In this document: in pieces, positions 17,496 through 26,429 of the stretch | How positions within the stretch are numbered: position 1 is the first letter of the stretch | Layout: each line of letters opens with the position of its first letter | Assembly: GCA_040757065.1 (NCBI GenBank) | Contig: JBFLXR010000007.1 | Span: 1-64,000 of the forward strand | DNA length: 64,000 bases | Origin: JBFLXR01 sp040757065 | GTDB lineage: Bacteria; Pseudomonadota; Gammaproteobacteria; Burkholderiales; Gallionellaceae | Reading direction: 5' to 3' | Position numbers and translations under genes: made by a program | Notes under the pieces: generated by a model | Database searches by the model: none | The model's input: the letters and a program-made list of their open reading frames with translations, nothing else | What the model was told of the DNA's origin: nothing

Positions 17496-17822
17496 CTAAT
17501 TCATCGGCTTGCATAACCGGTAGAAATCGACGACCTCGGTTACCCACAGGATGCCGTCTCCCTTTTGCCCGGTGTAGGCGTTGCTGTGGATGATCTGTAG
17601 GATTTGCGGAACAATTTCGTCCGGCGCGATCAATTCAATGCGGATTTTGCCGGAAAAATCGGTTAACTCGTCGCGAATACTTTGATGCTGTTCGATGCCA
17701 AGATGTTCGCTGCATCCCTGCACCTTGGCAACGGTCATACCAGGAAACCCGCCCAACTCGCGGAATGCATCGCGAATGCGGTTGAGCTTATTGGGCTGAA
17801 TAATCGCTTTGATTTCTTTCAT
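17496..17822 (-). CDS. PII-like protein associated with metal efflux (PII-NG type)
   Basis: A 108-residue GlnB-superfamily protein, the family's size. The start MKEIKAIIQPNKLNRIRDAF and the end GDGILWVTEVVDFYRL match the PII fold (the GDGKIFV-type beta strand). The T-loop region lacks the usual Tyr 51 uridylylation context, and the middle (GCSEHLGIEQHQS) diverges strongly from GlnB/GlnK. A PII subgroup located beside heavy-metal RND genes has been described as PII-NG, which fits this gene 27 bases downstream of the CzcA-like gene. A role in sensing metal or an effector to tune the pump is inferred; it is unlikely to be a nitrogen regulator. Confidence 0.8.
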   Translation of the reverse strand: MKEIKAIIQPNKLNRIRDAFRELGGFPGMTVAKVQGCSEHLGIEQHQSIRDELTDFSGKIRIELIAPDEIVPQILQIIHSNAYTGQKGDGILWVTEVVDFYRLCKPMN

Positions 17823-17849
17823 ATTCCCCTCGTTTGGATTGTGCAGCTG

Positions 17850-20800
17850 TCAGGCCTCGATCTTTTTCTCGTCGAATCGCTTATACAAGGTCGGCAACAC
17901 CACCAGCGTCAGCAGGGTGGAAGTAATCAACCCGCCGATCACGACAATCGCCAGTGGTCGCTGCACCTCGGAACCTGGGCCGGTGGCGAAGAGCATCGGG
18001 ATCAGGCCGAGCAGCGCCACGGTGGCAGTCATCAGTACCGGGCGGAAGCGTTGCTTGCAACCTTCGCGCACAGCTTCGTCCTGACTCATCCCCTCTTCCC
18101 GCAACTGCCGGATCGAACTAACCAGCACCACGCCGTTCAACACTGCGATCCCCCATAGGGCGATGAAGCCGACAGATGCCGGGACGGACAAATATTCGCC
18201 GGTAAGGAACAATGCTACCACGCCGCCGATGGAGGCGAACGGCAGCACGGTAATAATCAGCGTGGCGTAGCGTAGCGACTTAAACAACACGAATAGCAGG
18301 AAGTAAATTGCGGCGATGGTGGCCGGTACGATAATCGTCAGGTGGCCCATGGCGCGCTCCATGTTCTGGAATTGCCCACCCCATTCGAGGTAATAACCTT
18401 CCGGCAACTCGACGCGCTCTTCGATGGTTTGCTGTAATTCTTTAACGAAGCCGCCCAGATCGCGATCTTTCACATTAATACCGACCACGATACGCCGTTT
18501 CGCGCTTTCGCGGCTGATCTGGTTGGGGCCGTCGATTAGCCGGATGCGCGCCAGATTGTCCAGCACGACCAGCGCACCGTTCGGGGAGATGACTTGCAGA
18601 TTACGGATGCTCGCCACATTGTTGCGGAACGATTCCGGCAGGCGCACCACGGCACTGAAGCGGCGTTCGCCCTCGTAAATTTCAGTGGCGGCCTTGCCGC
18701 CGATGGCGGTTTCAATCACATCGTGAATATCCGATGCGTTCAGACCGTAGCGCGCGATGGCCTGACGGTCGATTTCGATCGACAGATATTGCTGACCTGT
18801 AACGCGCTCCACGCGTAAATCCTGCGCACCGGAAATTGTCCCGGCGACCTTGGCGATCTGCTCTGCCTTCTCTTTCAGCGTTTCCAGGTCGTCGCCGAAC
18901 ACTTTCACGGCAACATCGGAACGCACGCCGGTCACCATTTCATCGACGCGATCGGAAATCGGTTGCGCCATTACGATTTGCACACCCGGCAGTTGTTGCA
19001 ACTTGGCACGGATCGCTTCGGCTATGCTGTCTTGCGTCCAGCCACTCGGCCATTCATCGCGCGGCTTCAGGCTGACGATGGGGCTCGATTCGTTTTGCGC
19101 CTGCGGATCGGCGGGACTTTCGCCGCGCCCCAAGCCGGAAACCGCCGATTTCACGCCGGGCACTTCCATCACCAAACGCATGGCTTCCATTTCCATTTTG
19201 ATGGATTCGTCGAGCGAAATATTCGGCACGCGATTGATACCCGGCACAATCGAGCCTTCCTTCATTTCGGGAATGAAGGCGGTGCCGAGCAGCGGCAACA
19301 TCAGCAGCGCACCGACGAAGGCACCACCGGCCAGCAGAATCGTTTTGCGTTCAAAAGCCAGCGCCTTATCCAGCAAACGCAGGTAGGGCGCTTTGAGCGC
19401 AGCGATCAGCTTAGTATCGTGCTCGGCTCGCCCTTTCAGGAAATACGAACACAAGACCGGAGAGAGCGAAAGCGAAAGCAGTAGCGAGATTGCCAGTGCA
19501 ATCGCGATAGTATAGGCCAGCGGCGCGAACATTTTGCCTTCCATGCCCTGCAGTGTCATCAACGGCAGAAAAACCAGAATAATGATCGAAACTCCGAACA
19601 CGACTGGCGTCGCAACTTCGGTAGCCGCCTCGAACACGATACGCACCCGACTAACGTCTTTGCGCTCGGCCAGATGTTTGAAAGCGTTTTCCACCACCAC
19701 GACCGAGCCGTCGACCATCAGGCCGATGGCGATGGCCAGCCCGCCAAGCGACATCAGATTGGCCGAGATACCATAGCGGTTCATCGCCATAAACGTGAGT
19801 AGCGGCGTCATCACCAGCGTAGCGACCACGATCAGTGCAGAACGCACATCGCCCAAGAACAGAAACAGCACGATCACCACCAGAATGACACCCTCGATCA
19901 GCACTTTGACGACAGTGTGCAAAGCGGCATCCACCAACTCGCTACGGTCGTAGTAAGGAACGATTTTCAGGCCATCCGGCAACATTCCTTTGCTGTTGAT
20001 TTCATCGACCTTGGCCTTAATGCGCGAAACGACTTCCTTGGCGTTGCCAGCACGAATCATCATCACCACACCGCCGACGCTTTCGGTAAAACCGTTCTTG
20101 ATGACCGCGCCCTGCCGGGCTTCGTGGCCGAGCGTCACCTCGGCGACATCGCGCACGAAAACTGGCACACCGTTGAATTCTTTCAGTACGATAGAGCGAA
20201 TATCGTCCAGATTGTTAATCAGGCCGACACCGCGAATGAGATATTGCTCGGCGTCATGGGGCAATACCCCGCCGCCGGAGTTGCTATTGTTGCGCGCCAG
20301 CGCAGTATATACATCGGACAGAGCGACTTGGTAGTGCCGCATACGGTCGGGATTGACCAGCACCTGATATTGTTTGACGTAACCGCCCTGCGAGTTGATT
20401 TCCGCCACACCGGGGATGCTGCGCAGCAAGGGGCGCACGACCCAGTCTTGCGCAATGCGGCGCTGCATCAACTCTTCGGCGCTCAACGCCCGGTTACCAT
20501 CGTCCGGACGCTCCAGAGTGTACTGATAGACTTCGCCCAACCCGGTCGAGACCGGGCCGAGAACCGGGGTAACGCCTTGAGGCATACGGCTGCCGACTTC
20601 GGCGAGTCTTTCCATCACCAGCTGACGCGCGAAATACACATCCGTCGCGTCACTGAAAACCAGTGTAATCAGCGACAGCCCCGGCTTGTTCAGCGAGCGC
20701 ATTTCTTCCAATGCGGGCAGGCCGGTCATAGCGATTTCGATCGGTGAGGTAATGAAGCGCTCGACTTCTTCCGGCGAACGCCCCTTCGCCTCGGTAGCAA

Positions 20801-20945
20801 TTTGCACTTGCACATTGGTCACATCGGGAAAAGCGTCCACCGACAGTTTGCGCGTAGCCTGAAAACCGAACGCCAGCAGACAAAGCGCCACTACCGCCAC
20901 GATCATGCGCTGTTGGAGCGCAGAACGAATCAGGGCTTCGAGCAT
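17850..20945 (-). CDS. Heavy-metal RND efflux pump, CzcA-like (HME family)
   Basis: A 1031-residue inner-membrane proton-driven pump. The start RSALQQRMIVAVVALCLLAFG, the motif ITSPIEIAMTGLP, and the strong CzcA similarity throughout define the heavy-metal efflux family. The TM4 signature reads AIGLMVDGSVVVVEN. Relative to the DFGxxxDGA form of Zn/Co/Cd or Ni/Co pumps, the first Asp is replaced by Ala, while the second Asp and the Glu remain. That variant recalls less-characterised HME subgroups, so the cation cannot be assigned with confidence. It is the third of the czcC-czcB-czcA set, followed by the PII-like gene. Confidence 0.9.
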   Translation of the reverse strand: MLEALIRSALQQRMIVAVVALCLLAFGFQATRKLSVDAFPDVTNVQVQIATEAKGRSPEEVERFITSPIEIAMTGLPALEEMRSLNKPGLSLITLVFSDATDVYFARQLVMERLAEVGSRMPQGVTPVLGPVSTGLGEVYQYTLERPDDGNRALSAEELMQRRIAQDWVVRPLLRSIPGVAEINSQGGYVKQYQVLVNPDRMRHYQVALSDVYTALARNNSNSGGGVLPHDAEQYLIRGVGLINNLDDIRSIVLKEFNGVPVFVRDVAEVTLGHEARQGAVIKNGFTESVGGVVMMIRAGNAKEVVSRIKAKVDEINSKGMLPDGLKIVPYYDRSELVDAALHTVVKVLIEGVILVVIVLFLFLGDVRSALIVVATLVMTPLLTFMAMNRYGISANLMSLGGLAIAIGLMVDGSVVVVENAFKHLAERKDVSRVRIVFEAATEVATPVVFGVSIIILVFLPLMTLQGMEGKMFAPLAYTIAIALAISLLLSLSLSPVLCSYFLKGRAEHDTKLIAALKAPYLRLLDKALAFERKTILLAGGAFVGALLMLPLLGTAFIPEMKEGSIVPGINRVPNISLDESIKMEMEAMRLVMEVPGVKSAVSGLGRGESPADPQAQNESSPIVSLKPRDEWPSGWTQDSIAEAIRAKLQQLPGVQIVMAQPISDRVDEMVTGVRSDVAVKVFGDDLETLKEKAEQIAKVAGTISGAQDLRVERVTGQQYLSIEIDRQAIARYGLNASDIHDVIETAIGGKAATEIYEGERRFSAVVRLPESFRNNVASIRNLQVISPNGALVVLDNLARIRLIDGPNQISRESAKRRIVVGINVKDRDLGGFVKELQQTIEERVELPEGYYLEWGGQFQNMERAMGHLTIIVPATIAAIYFLLFVLFKSLRYATLIITVLPFASIGGVVALFLTGEYLSVPASVGFIALWGIAVLNGVVLVSSIRQLREEGMSQDEAVREGCKQRFRPVLMTATVALLGLIPMLFATGPGSEVQRPLAIVVIGGLITSTLLTLVVLPTLYKRFDEKKIEA

Positions 20946-21015
20946 AGTCGCCCCCGGGAACAGTCTGCGTCATGCACCATTCTGGCGCACCAATGTTTAA
21001 CGGAGGTGCCAGACA

Positions 21016-22179
21016 TCATGATGCCCCCAGTTCTTTGCGTTTACGCTCGTTGTTCAGGTGGAACGCGCCGCCGATCACAATCCGGTCGCCCGCTTTGATG
21101 CCGTCGAGTACGGCAACGTTTTCGTCGGACGCAGGACCGGTCTTGACGGGAACCAGCCTGAATTTTTGCTTATCGGTCTGGAGGAACACGAAGTCGCGGT
21201 TGTTTTCACGCACGATAGCCGCCTCGGGAATCAGAATGCTCTTGCGAACATCGCCATGCAGCAGCATAGAAGCCAGCATACCCGGCTTGAGACCATGGTC
21301 GCGGTTATCGACTTCCATGCGGACGACAACGCTGCGCGTTTGCGTATCGACCACATCGGAAACGTAGATCAACCGGCCTTCGATTTGGCGTGTGTCTAGC
21401 GCCGGAATTTCGGCCAGCACTTTGCCGCCTTCGCGGATTTGCGAAATTTGCTGTTCCGGCACTTCAGCGACCAGCCAGACCTGCCGCAGATCGGAGACAG
21501 TAAACAGCGCATCGGACGGCTGTACCACCTGACCGATCGTGACGTTGCGTTCGATCACCGTGCCATCTGTGGTCGAAATCACTGAAGAAAGCGCGTGGAT
21601 GTCGCCGTCTTTCGCCATAGTTTTGATGCTGGCCTCGGTCATACCGAGTACTTTCAATTGGCTTTGCATCGCCTGACGTTCGGTTTGCACCTGCGCTAGT
21701 TCACTCTCGCGTTTTTGCAGTTCCGCCGCGCTAATGACGTCGGAGCCATAGAGCAATTTGGCACGCTCGACAGCACGTACTTGCAGATTTTCTTGCGCAA
21801 TCAGCTTCAAATAGGCCAACTGGGTAGACGACAGTTCAGTGCTGTTCAGCGTCGCCAGTACCGTGCCTCGCACCACGCGCTGCCCGGAAGTCGCCAGAAT
21901 CTGGCTGACACGTCCGGTGACCGCCGCGCCGATTTTGGCGGTTTTCTGTCCATCGACTTCGATGCGCGCCGGAACGCGCAGAGTTTCCTCGACATCGGCG
22001 AGTTTGGCTTCCGCCATCGACAGGCGGGCGATGAAATCGGCACCGACTTCGACAACCATCGGATCGTTCTGCGGCACGGCGGCGGGTTTCTTTTCCGTTT
22101 TGCCGCAACCAGCCTGAATAAGCAACGCCGAAAAGAGGAGGAACGGGAACAGTATTTTATTTAACGTATTATTCGGCAT
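21016..22179 (-). CDS. Heavy-metal efflux periplasmic adaptor, CzcB-like lipoprotein
   Basis: A membrane fusion protein of 387 residues from the chosen start MPNNTLNK at 22179, which overlaps the end of the czcC-like gene by 11 bases. An in-frame upstream start at 22254 would place 25 improbable residues before the signal peptide. The signal peptide ends in a lipobox (LLIQAGCGK), so it is an inner-membrane lipoprotein. A barrel-sandwich hybrid domain (AAVTGRVSQILATSGQRVVRG), alpha-hairpin (residues about 120-175) and beta-barrel follow. There is no extended metal-binding His/Met N-terminus or C-terminal metal-chaperone domain. It joins the CzcA-like pump and CzcC-like channel. Confidence 0.9.
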   Translation of the reverse strand: MPNNTLNKILFPFLLFSALLIQAGCGKTEKKPAAVPQNDPMVVEVGADFIARLSMAEAKLADVEETLRVPARIEVDGQKTAKIGAAVTGRVSQILATSGQRVVRGTVLATLNSTELSSTQLAYLKLIAQENLQVRAVERAKLLYGSDVISAAELQKRESELAQVQTERQAMQSQLKVLGMTEASIKTMAKDGDIHALSSVISTTDGTVIERNVTIGQVVQPSDALFTVSDLRQVWLVAEVPEQQISQIREGGKVLAEIPALDTRQIEGRLIYVSDVVDTQTRSVVVRMEVDNRDHGLKPGMLASMLLHGDVRKSILIPEAAIVRENNRDFVFLQTDKQKFRLVPVKTGPASDENVAVLDGIKAGDRIVIGGAFHLNNERKRKELGAS

Positions 22180-23425
22180 GGTGCTCTCCGGCGGGTATAT
22201 TCGCACGCAATCTTTCGATGTCCAGCCATGCGGCCTGCAACTCGTAACGCGCACTTAAAAAGTCGAGTCTGACGGTGCGGTGCGTACGCTGCGCGTCCAG
22301 ATAGTCCAAAATATTGCGTTCGCCGTAGCGATAGGCAGCCTCGGCGGTTTTCAGTGCAGCCTCGGCTTCTTTCAGCAAAGCGGTTTCGAAGGTTTCGATC
22401 TGACTGCGCGCAATCTGGTAGCGGCTATAGGCTTGTTCGAGTTCGCCTTGCAGCAATGCCTCTTGTCGCTGCTTTTCCGCCTGACTTTGTTCGACCAGTG
22501 CACTCGCCTCACCAATTTGTCCCTCGCGGCGATTCCACAGCGGCAGCGGCAAAGTAACGCCGAGCAGCCATTGCCGCATTTCAGGGTCGCGCTGACTGGT
22601 CCATTTAAGTGTCGGCTGCGGAACGCGCAAATTGCGCTCCAGAGCAAGGCGCGCATTCGCCTTTTCCATGTCCGCCGTTGCGGCGCGCAACTGCGGGTGA
22701 TTATCGTGCAGCTCCCGACGAAGCGATTCGAGCGGCGGCAGTTCTCCCATTTCGATATTGGCCGGAGCGATCTGGAATTCGCGCGGCAGTTCGACGCCGA
22801 TCAGACTGCGCAGTACGGCGCGCGCTTGCTGCACGCGCAACCGGGCACTCTGGCTTGCATTGCGGGCCGAAAGGGTTTCAGCCTCCGCCTTGATGAGTTC
22901 ATAGCGCGGCGCTTCACCGACTTCGACTTTCAGCTTAACTCGGTCGCGGATCTGCTCCAACAGCACGAGCATCTCGCTGGAAACGCCAACCTCCTCCTGA
23001 CGGCGCAACAAATCAAAATAGGCCAGTTTGACCTTAGTGCGCAATTCGTTTTTAACCTGAGATAGTTGGGCTGCGCTCGCATTGGAATTCTCCTGCGCCA
23101 TTTTGATGCGTGCATGACGCACCCCTATCCACTCGATGGGTTGTGCAACCGAAATTAGCTCCGTGTGAGACGGAGCAGCACCGGGACGGGGATTCTGTAG
23201 CCTGAATTTCCCTGCAGCCCACTCTATTTCCGGATTGGGATATGCACCTGCCGTCTGTTCGGCAGCCTGCGCATTTTTAAGTGCTGCCGTTTGGCTGCCC
23301 AGCATCGGGCTGCGTGTTTCGGCCATTTGCAGCACCTCGTTTAACGTCAGCAGCTCTCCAGCCGACGCTAGCGCCGGAATCAAAATCAAGGCTGCCTTGA
23401 TATAATATTTAATCCAATGGTTCAT
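22169..23425 (-). CDS. Heavy-metal efflux outer membrane factor, CzcC-like
   Basis: A 418-residue TolC-superfamily protein with a Sec signal peptide (ILIPALASAGELLTLNEVL) and the CzcC-type duplicated coiled-coil architecture. LGVTLPLPLWNRREGQIGEA is a typical CzcC motif, and AEAAYRYGERNILDYLDAQRT is the conserved second-half motif. It is the first of the three pump genes and overlaps the adaptor gene by 11 bases. The gap to the hypothetical gene upstream is 88 bases and could hold the operon promoter, or the hypothetical gene could be the first member of the operon. Confidence 0.9.
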   Translation of the reverse strand: MNHWIKYYIKAALILIPALASAGELLTLNEVLQMAETRSPMLGSQTAALKNAQAAEQTAGAYPNPEIEWAAGKFRLQNPRPGAAPSHTELISVAQPIEWIGVRHARIKMAQENSNASAAQLSQVKNELRTKVKLAYFDLLRRQEEVGVSSEMLVLLEQIRDRVKLKVEVGEAPRYELIKAEAETLSARNASQSARLRVQQARAVLRSLIGVELPREFQIAPANIEMGELPPLESLRRELHDNHPQLRAATADMEKANARLALERNLRVPQPTLKWTSQRDPEMRQWLLGVTLPLPLWNRREGQIGEASALVEQSQAEKQRQEALLQGELEQAYSRYQIARSQIETFETALLKEAEAALKTAEAAYRYGERNILDYLDAQRTHRTVRLDFLSARYELQAAWLDIERLRANIPAGEHHAE

Positions 23426-23513
23426 GCTGAATTTCTATGAATCCGAATAGGAGTACTACGATTTAAGCAAGTATTATGCCCACCCCCGAGAGGGCTGGCA
23501 GAACAGTAATACG

Positions 23514-23888
23514 TTAACTTAACTTGGGAGGGGGAGGCTCGGGTACAAAAAACATATCCGCACTGGGCTGGAGATGTTTCGTCCGATAAGTATGGGAAAA
23601 TTCCACCAAATAAGCCTCAGGTGAGGCGATTATCAGCACAGGTTCAACATCTATATCCTCGTGATCGTACGCATCCGCCGCAACTGCGCTTTGAATGAAC
23701 AGCGCGCCCGGCTCGTCGTTCGTCCCGGCCTGTCCGTCCACACCGGCTGCCGGCGATGCAAGAATCAACGCCGCCAATGAAACCACCGCCAGCACTGCCG
23801 TGACGGCTTTGACCAACCGGTTAAATGGATTGAAACCGAACACCACGGTGATTAAAGATATGCGGAAAGCCGAAATGAGGACTAGCAA
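23514..23888 (-). CDS. Small exported or membrane protein upstream of the czc-like genes
   Basis: Up to 124 residues. The open frame begins with TTG; TTG or GTG codons further in are also possible starts (one would give VKAVTAVLAVVSLAALILA directly as a signal peptide), and none has a convincing ribosome binding site. After the hydrophobic segment and an ASPAAG cleavage-like site, the mature part is acidic with His residues (DAYDHEDIDVEP, EFSHTYRTKH) and ends Pro-rich (VPEPPPPKLS). Position resembles CzcI, the small periplasmic protein at the head of czc operons, but I see no clear sequence match. Function unknown; a metal-related role is suggested only by position. Confidence 0.5.
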   Translation of the reverse strand: MLVLISAFRISLITVVFGFNPFNRLVKAVTAVLAVVSLAALILASPAAGVDGQAGTNDEPGALFIQSAVAADAYDHEDIDVEPVLIIASPEAYLVEFSHTYRTKHLQPSADMFFVPEPPPPKLS

Positions 23889-23933
23889 GTTTAACTTTTT
23901 ACCCCCGGCAAGGCAATCGCCATTTCAGTCCAC

Positions 23934-23967
23934 CGAGTCGACGCCGCCTGTGCCGACTCGTATTTTT
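23934..23967 (+). terminator. Terminator-like hairpin
   Basis: CGAGTCG (23934-23940) and CGACTCG (23954-23960) can pair, followed on the plus strand by TATTTTT. No plus-strand gene ends here, so the orientation is odd. It may protect the region from antisense transcription or may simply be an inverted repeat between two minus-strand genes. Confidence 0.3.
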
Positions 23968-23992
23968 CCGATTATTACCGGCGGGAATGGCT

Positions 23993-26320
23993 TCACGCCT
24001 TATTGCGTATCGCCAGGATCGCCTGATTGCGCAAGGTACGCAGCAGACCCAGCTCACGCTCGGAGATATGCAAAGCATCGGCCTCAGCCATGTCTGCATA
24101 GAACACGCCGACCGCCTTGCCCTTGATCATGACCGGCAGCAACAAGAAACTCTTGGCGTCTACGGCTTGACGGTACCACGCCGGAATCCTGTCGGCGATG
24201 TTCTGCGCATTCACATTCTCGATGACGATATCCGCGCCTTTATCCACGGCAAGCTGAAACACATCGCCGTGTCCGTTCAGCGAGAAGCGGAAACGCGGGA
24301 TGACCGCCTCTACCCCGCCCCCCATCCCTGCGCGGGCCGCCATTGTCCCGGTGCGCGCATCTCGGATCAAAATCAGCACGCGTTTAAAACCCAACGCGCG
24401 GTACATAGTTTCCAGCACCATCATCAAAATATCGTTCAAACCGAACTCTTCCACCAAGGCATTGGTCACATCCTGTATGCCCGCGCTCAGCAAAGCCTCC
24501 GAAGTCGGCGCGACCCCGTTTTCGGCACTCACAGCGGCTTCGATTCGGCTAATACCCTCGGCCACCTCTCCGCTGTCCGGCTTTACCGCCTGCAGCTTCA
24601 AACCGTACCCGCTCCAGTCGCGTATTTTTTGCAGCAAGGGGCTCTTCGCCACATTGAATTGCAACTTGGCCGCCCGTGCCGCCAACTCATCCAGACCGTT
24701 TTCCAACACTTTGTTTAGCCGCTGCTCCGATACCGCTAGGGCTTCGCCGTACCGTTGGCAAAGCTTTGCCAACTCTTTACCCTTCTCTTGCTTACCGGTT
24801 ACCGCAGCCGCGTGGCACAATTCGTTCGCCAGATTCACGATCACCGCAATATGGTCGGTATCGGTGCGGGGTTTGCGCACTTTACCGCTGGAAAGTTTCT
24901 CCATCCCGAGCAACAAACGTTTGGGGAAATTCCAACTACGCGCCACGCCCAGGCCCAGTTCGTTATACGACACCCCCAGCACCTTGATCGCAGCCACATC
25001 CTCGGTTATTCGCTGTTCAACCAGCCGCGCCACTTCCTGACTTTCTTCGAAAAAATAGAACTTCGCCAGCAACCGCCCCAGATTTTGAAACATGCCGCAA
25101 ATCAGGGCCTCTTCGCCATCCTGCATGGCATTGCCTTCCGCCAGTTGCGCCGCAACCATCCCGGCGAAGAATGCGGTAATCACTTCATCTTTCAGCTGCT
25201 GAGCTTGTGCCTTGTTATGCATGAATTCCAGCAAGATGAGCGACATCGCAATATTGCGCACCGTCTCGAAGCCGAGAATCACGACCGCTTTAGAAATCGT
25301 ATTGATATTGCCGCCGAACTGACCATAGGTTGCTGCATTCACCAGCCGCAACAGCTTATTAGTCAGGGCGAAATCCTGTACGATCACCCGAGCAAGTTTG
25401 TTCGCGCTTTCCGATTCGGAAGCAACGATCTTATTGATTTCGCTGATAATGCCGGAAAGCGCCGGAAAATCGCCCTTGCTGCGCATGCGCCGCAGCAGAA
25501 AATCCAGCGTGCTATGCGACTCGTTCTCTTTCAGCGCCGCATCATGCACTGCGCCAAGGTAATCCCGGATCGCCTGCCGCATGGTGGCCGCATCCGGGTA
25601 GCGTTCGTCGGGAAGTTCGGCAATCGACTTTAAGATAATCGCCCGCAACTTTTCATCGATTTCGCCGCCCGGCGCGGCAAGCCGCTTGCGCACTGCCTCG
25701 GCATTGCCGACCGGCTTGCCCGTTGCCATCTCACCGAGCACCATCCCTACTGCAAATAAATCGGCACGCGCATCCAGCCCCCTGCCCGCCCGCATTTCCG
25801 GCGACATGTACTGCGGTGAAACCGTCAGCCCGGCATTGCCGTCCGCTGGCTGCTCGTCCGCCATGCGGGCAATGCCGAAATCCATAATCATGGGCTGGCC
25901 GCTCTGCGCCAGCATAATATTGTCGGGATTGATGTCGAGATGCAGCACGCCGTGCGCATGGGCGTATTCCAGCCCTTCCAGCAAAGCCGCTGCAATACCG
26001 GCCGCGCGCACCAGCGGCAGCGCGCCTGCTTGCAACAACTCGCTGAGCGGACTGCCCTCAATATAGGCGCTCACCAGATATGGCGCCCCCTGATACTCGC
26101 CCGCATCGTAAAGAGTCACGATATTCGGATGCTGCAATTTACTGACAATGCGCGCTTCGTGTTGCAAGGCCCCGAAATCCACTGCCATACGGGCACGCAG
26201 CGTTTTGATCGCCACTAGCCGCTCCAACTGACTGTCTTCGGCCAGATAGACCATCCCCTGTCCGCCCGCGCCGAGCGCACGCAGTATTTTGAAGCGTCCT
26301 ATCTGTCGAATATCCCCCAT
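23993..26320 (-). CDS. Ser/Thr protein kinase fused to HDOD and GAF domains
   Basis: A 775-residue cytoplasmic signalling protein. Residues 8-265 form a Hanks-type kinase with glycine loop GAGGQGMVY (17-25), Lys 39 in VAIK, catalytic loop HLDINPDN (127-134, Asp 129), and DFG at 147-149. The HRD arginine is replaced by Leu, so activation-loop control may differ. Residues about 290-480 are an HDOD domain (VIVQDFALTNKLLRLVNAA; AVVILGFETVRNIAMSL), and the last about 180 residues are a GAF-type sensor domain (FLLLPVMIKGKAVGVFYADM). No membrane segment is present. Such kinase-HDOD fusions are known in betaproteobacteria, but targets are unknown. It is monocistronic, divergent from nhaD. Confidence 0.88.
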   Translation of the reverse strand: MGDIRQIGRFKILRALGAGGQGMVYLAEDSQLERLVAIKTLRARMAVDFGALQHEARIVSKLQHPNIVTLYDAGEYQGAPYLVSAYIEGSPLSELLQAGALPLVRAAGIAAALLEGLEYAHAHGVLHLDINPDNIMLAQSGQPMIMDFGIARMADEQPADGNAGLTVSPQYMSPEMRAGRGLDARADLFAVGMVLGEMATGKPVGNAEAVRKRLAAPGGEIDEKLRAIILKSIAELPDERYPDAATMRQAIRDYLGAVHDAALKENESHSTLDFLLRRMRSKGDFPALSGIISEINKIVASESESANKLARVIVQDFALTNKLLRLVNAATYGQFGGNINTISKAVVILGFETVRNIAMSLILLEFMHNKAQAQQLKDEVITAFFAGMVAAQLAEGNAMQDGEEALICGMFQNLGRLLAKFYFFEESQEVARLVEQRITEDVAAIKVLGVSYNELGLGVARSWNFPKRLLLGMEKLSSGKVRKPRTDTDHIAVIVNLANELCHAAAVTGKQEKGKELAKLCQRYGEALAVSEQRLNKVLENGLDELAARAAKLQFNVAKSPLLQKIRDWSGYGLKLQAVKPDSGEVAEGISRIEAAVSAENGVAPTSEALLSAGIQDVTNALVEEFGLNDILMMVLETMYRALGFKRVLILIRDARTGTMAARAGMGGGVEAVIPRFRFSLNGHGDVFQLAVDKGADIVIENVNAQNIADRIPAWYRQAVDAKSFLLLPVMIKGKAVGVFYADMAEADALHISERELGLLRTLRNQAILAIRNKA

Positions 26321-26429
26321 TGCCGCCTTCCGATCCGCGATGTTAGCAACCGGATCATAGCAAACCCTGAGCCGGATGCGCGCCGATCTGATAAGCTTTC
26401 ATCTTTGATTTCAAACGAAGCAACGCATC

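Noticed and set aside
17433..17516. 27-codon plus-strand frame beginning MKNKGK
   Set aside because: A weak AGGGAG lies upstream, but the peptide overlaps the end of the PII-like gene and has no recognisable features.
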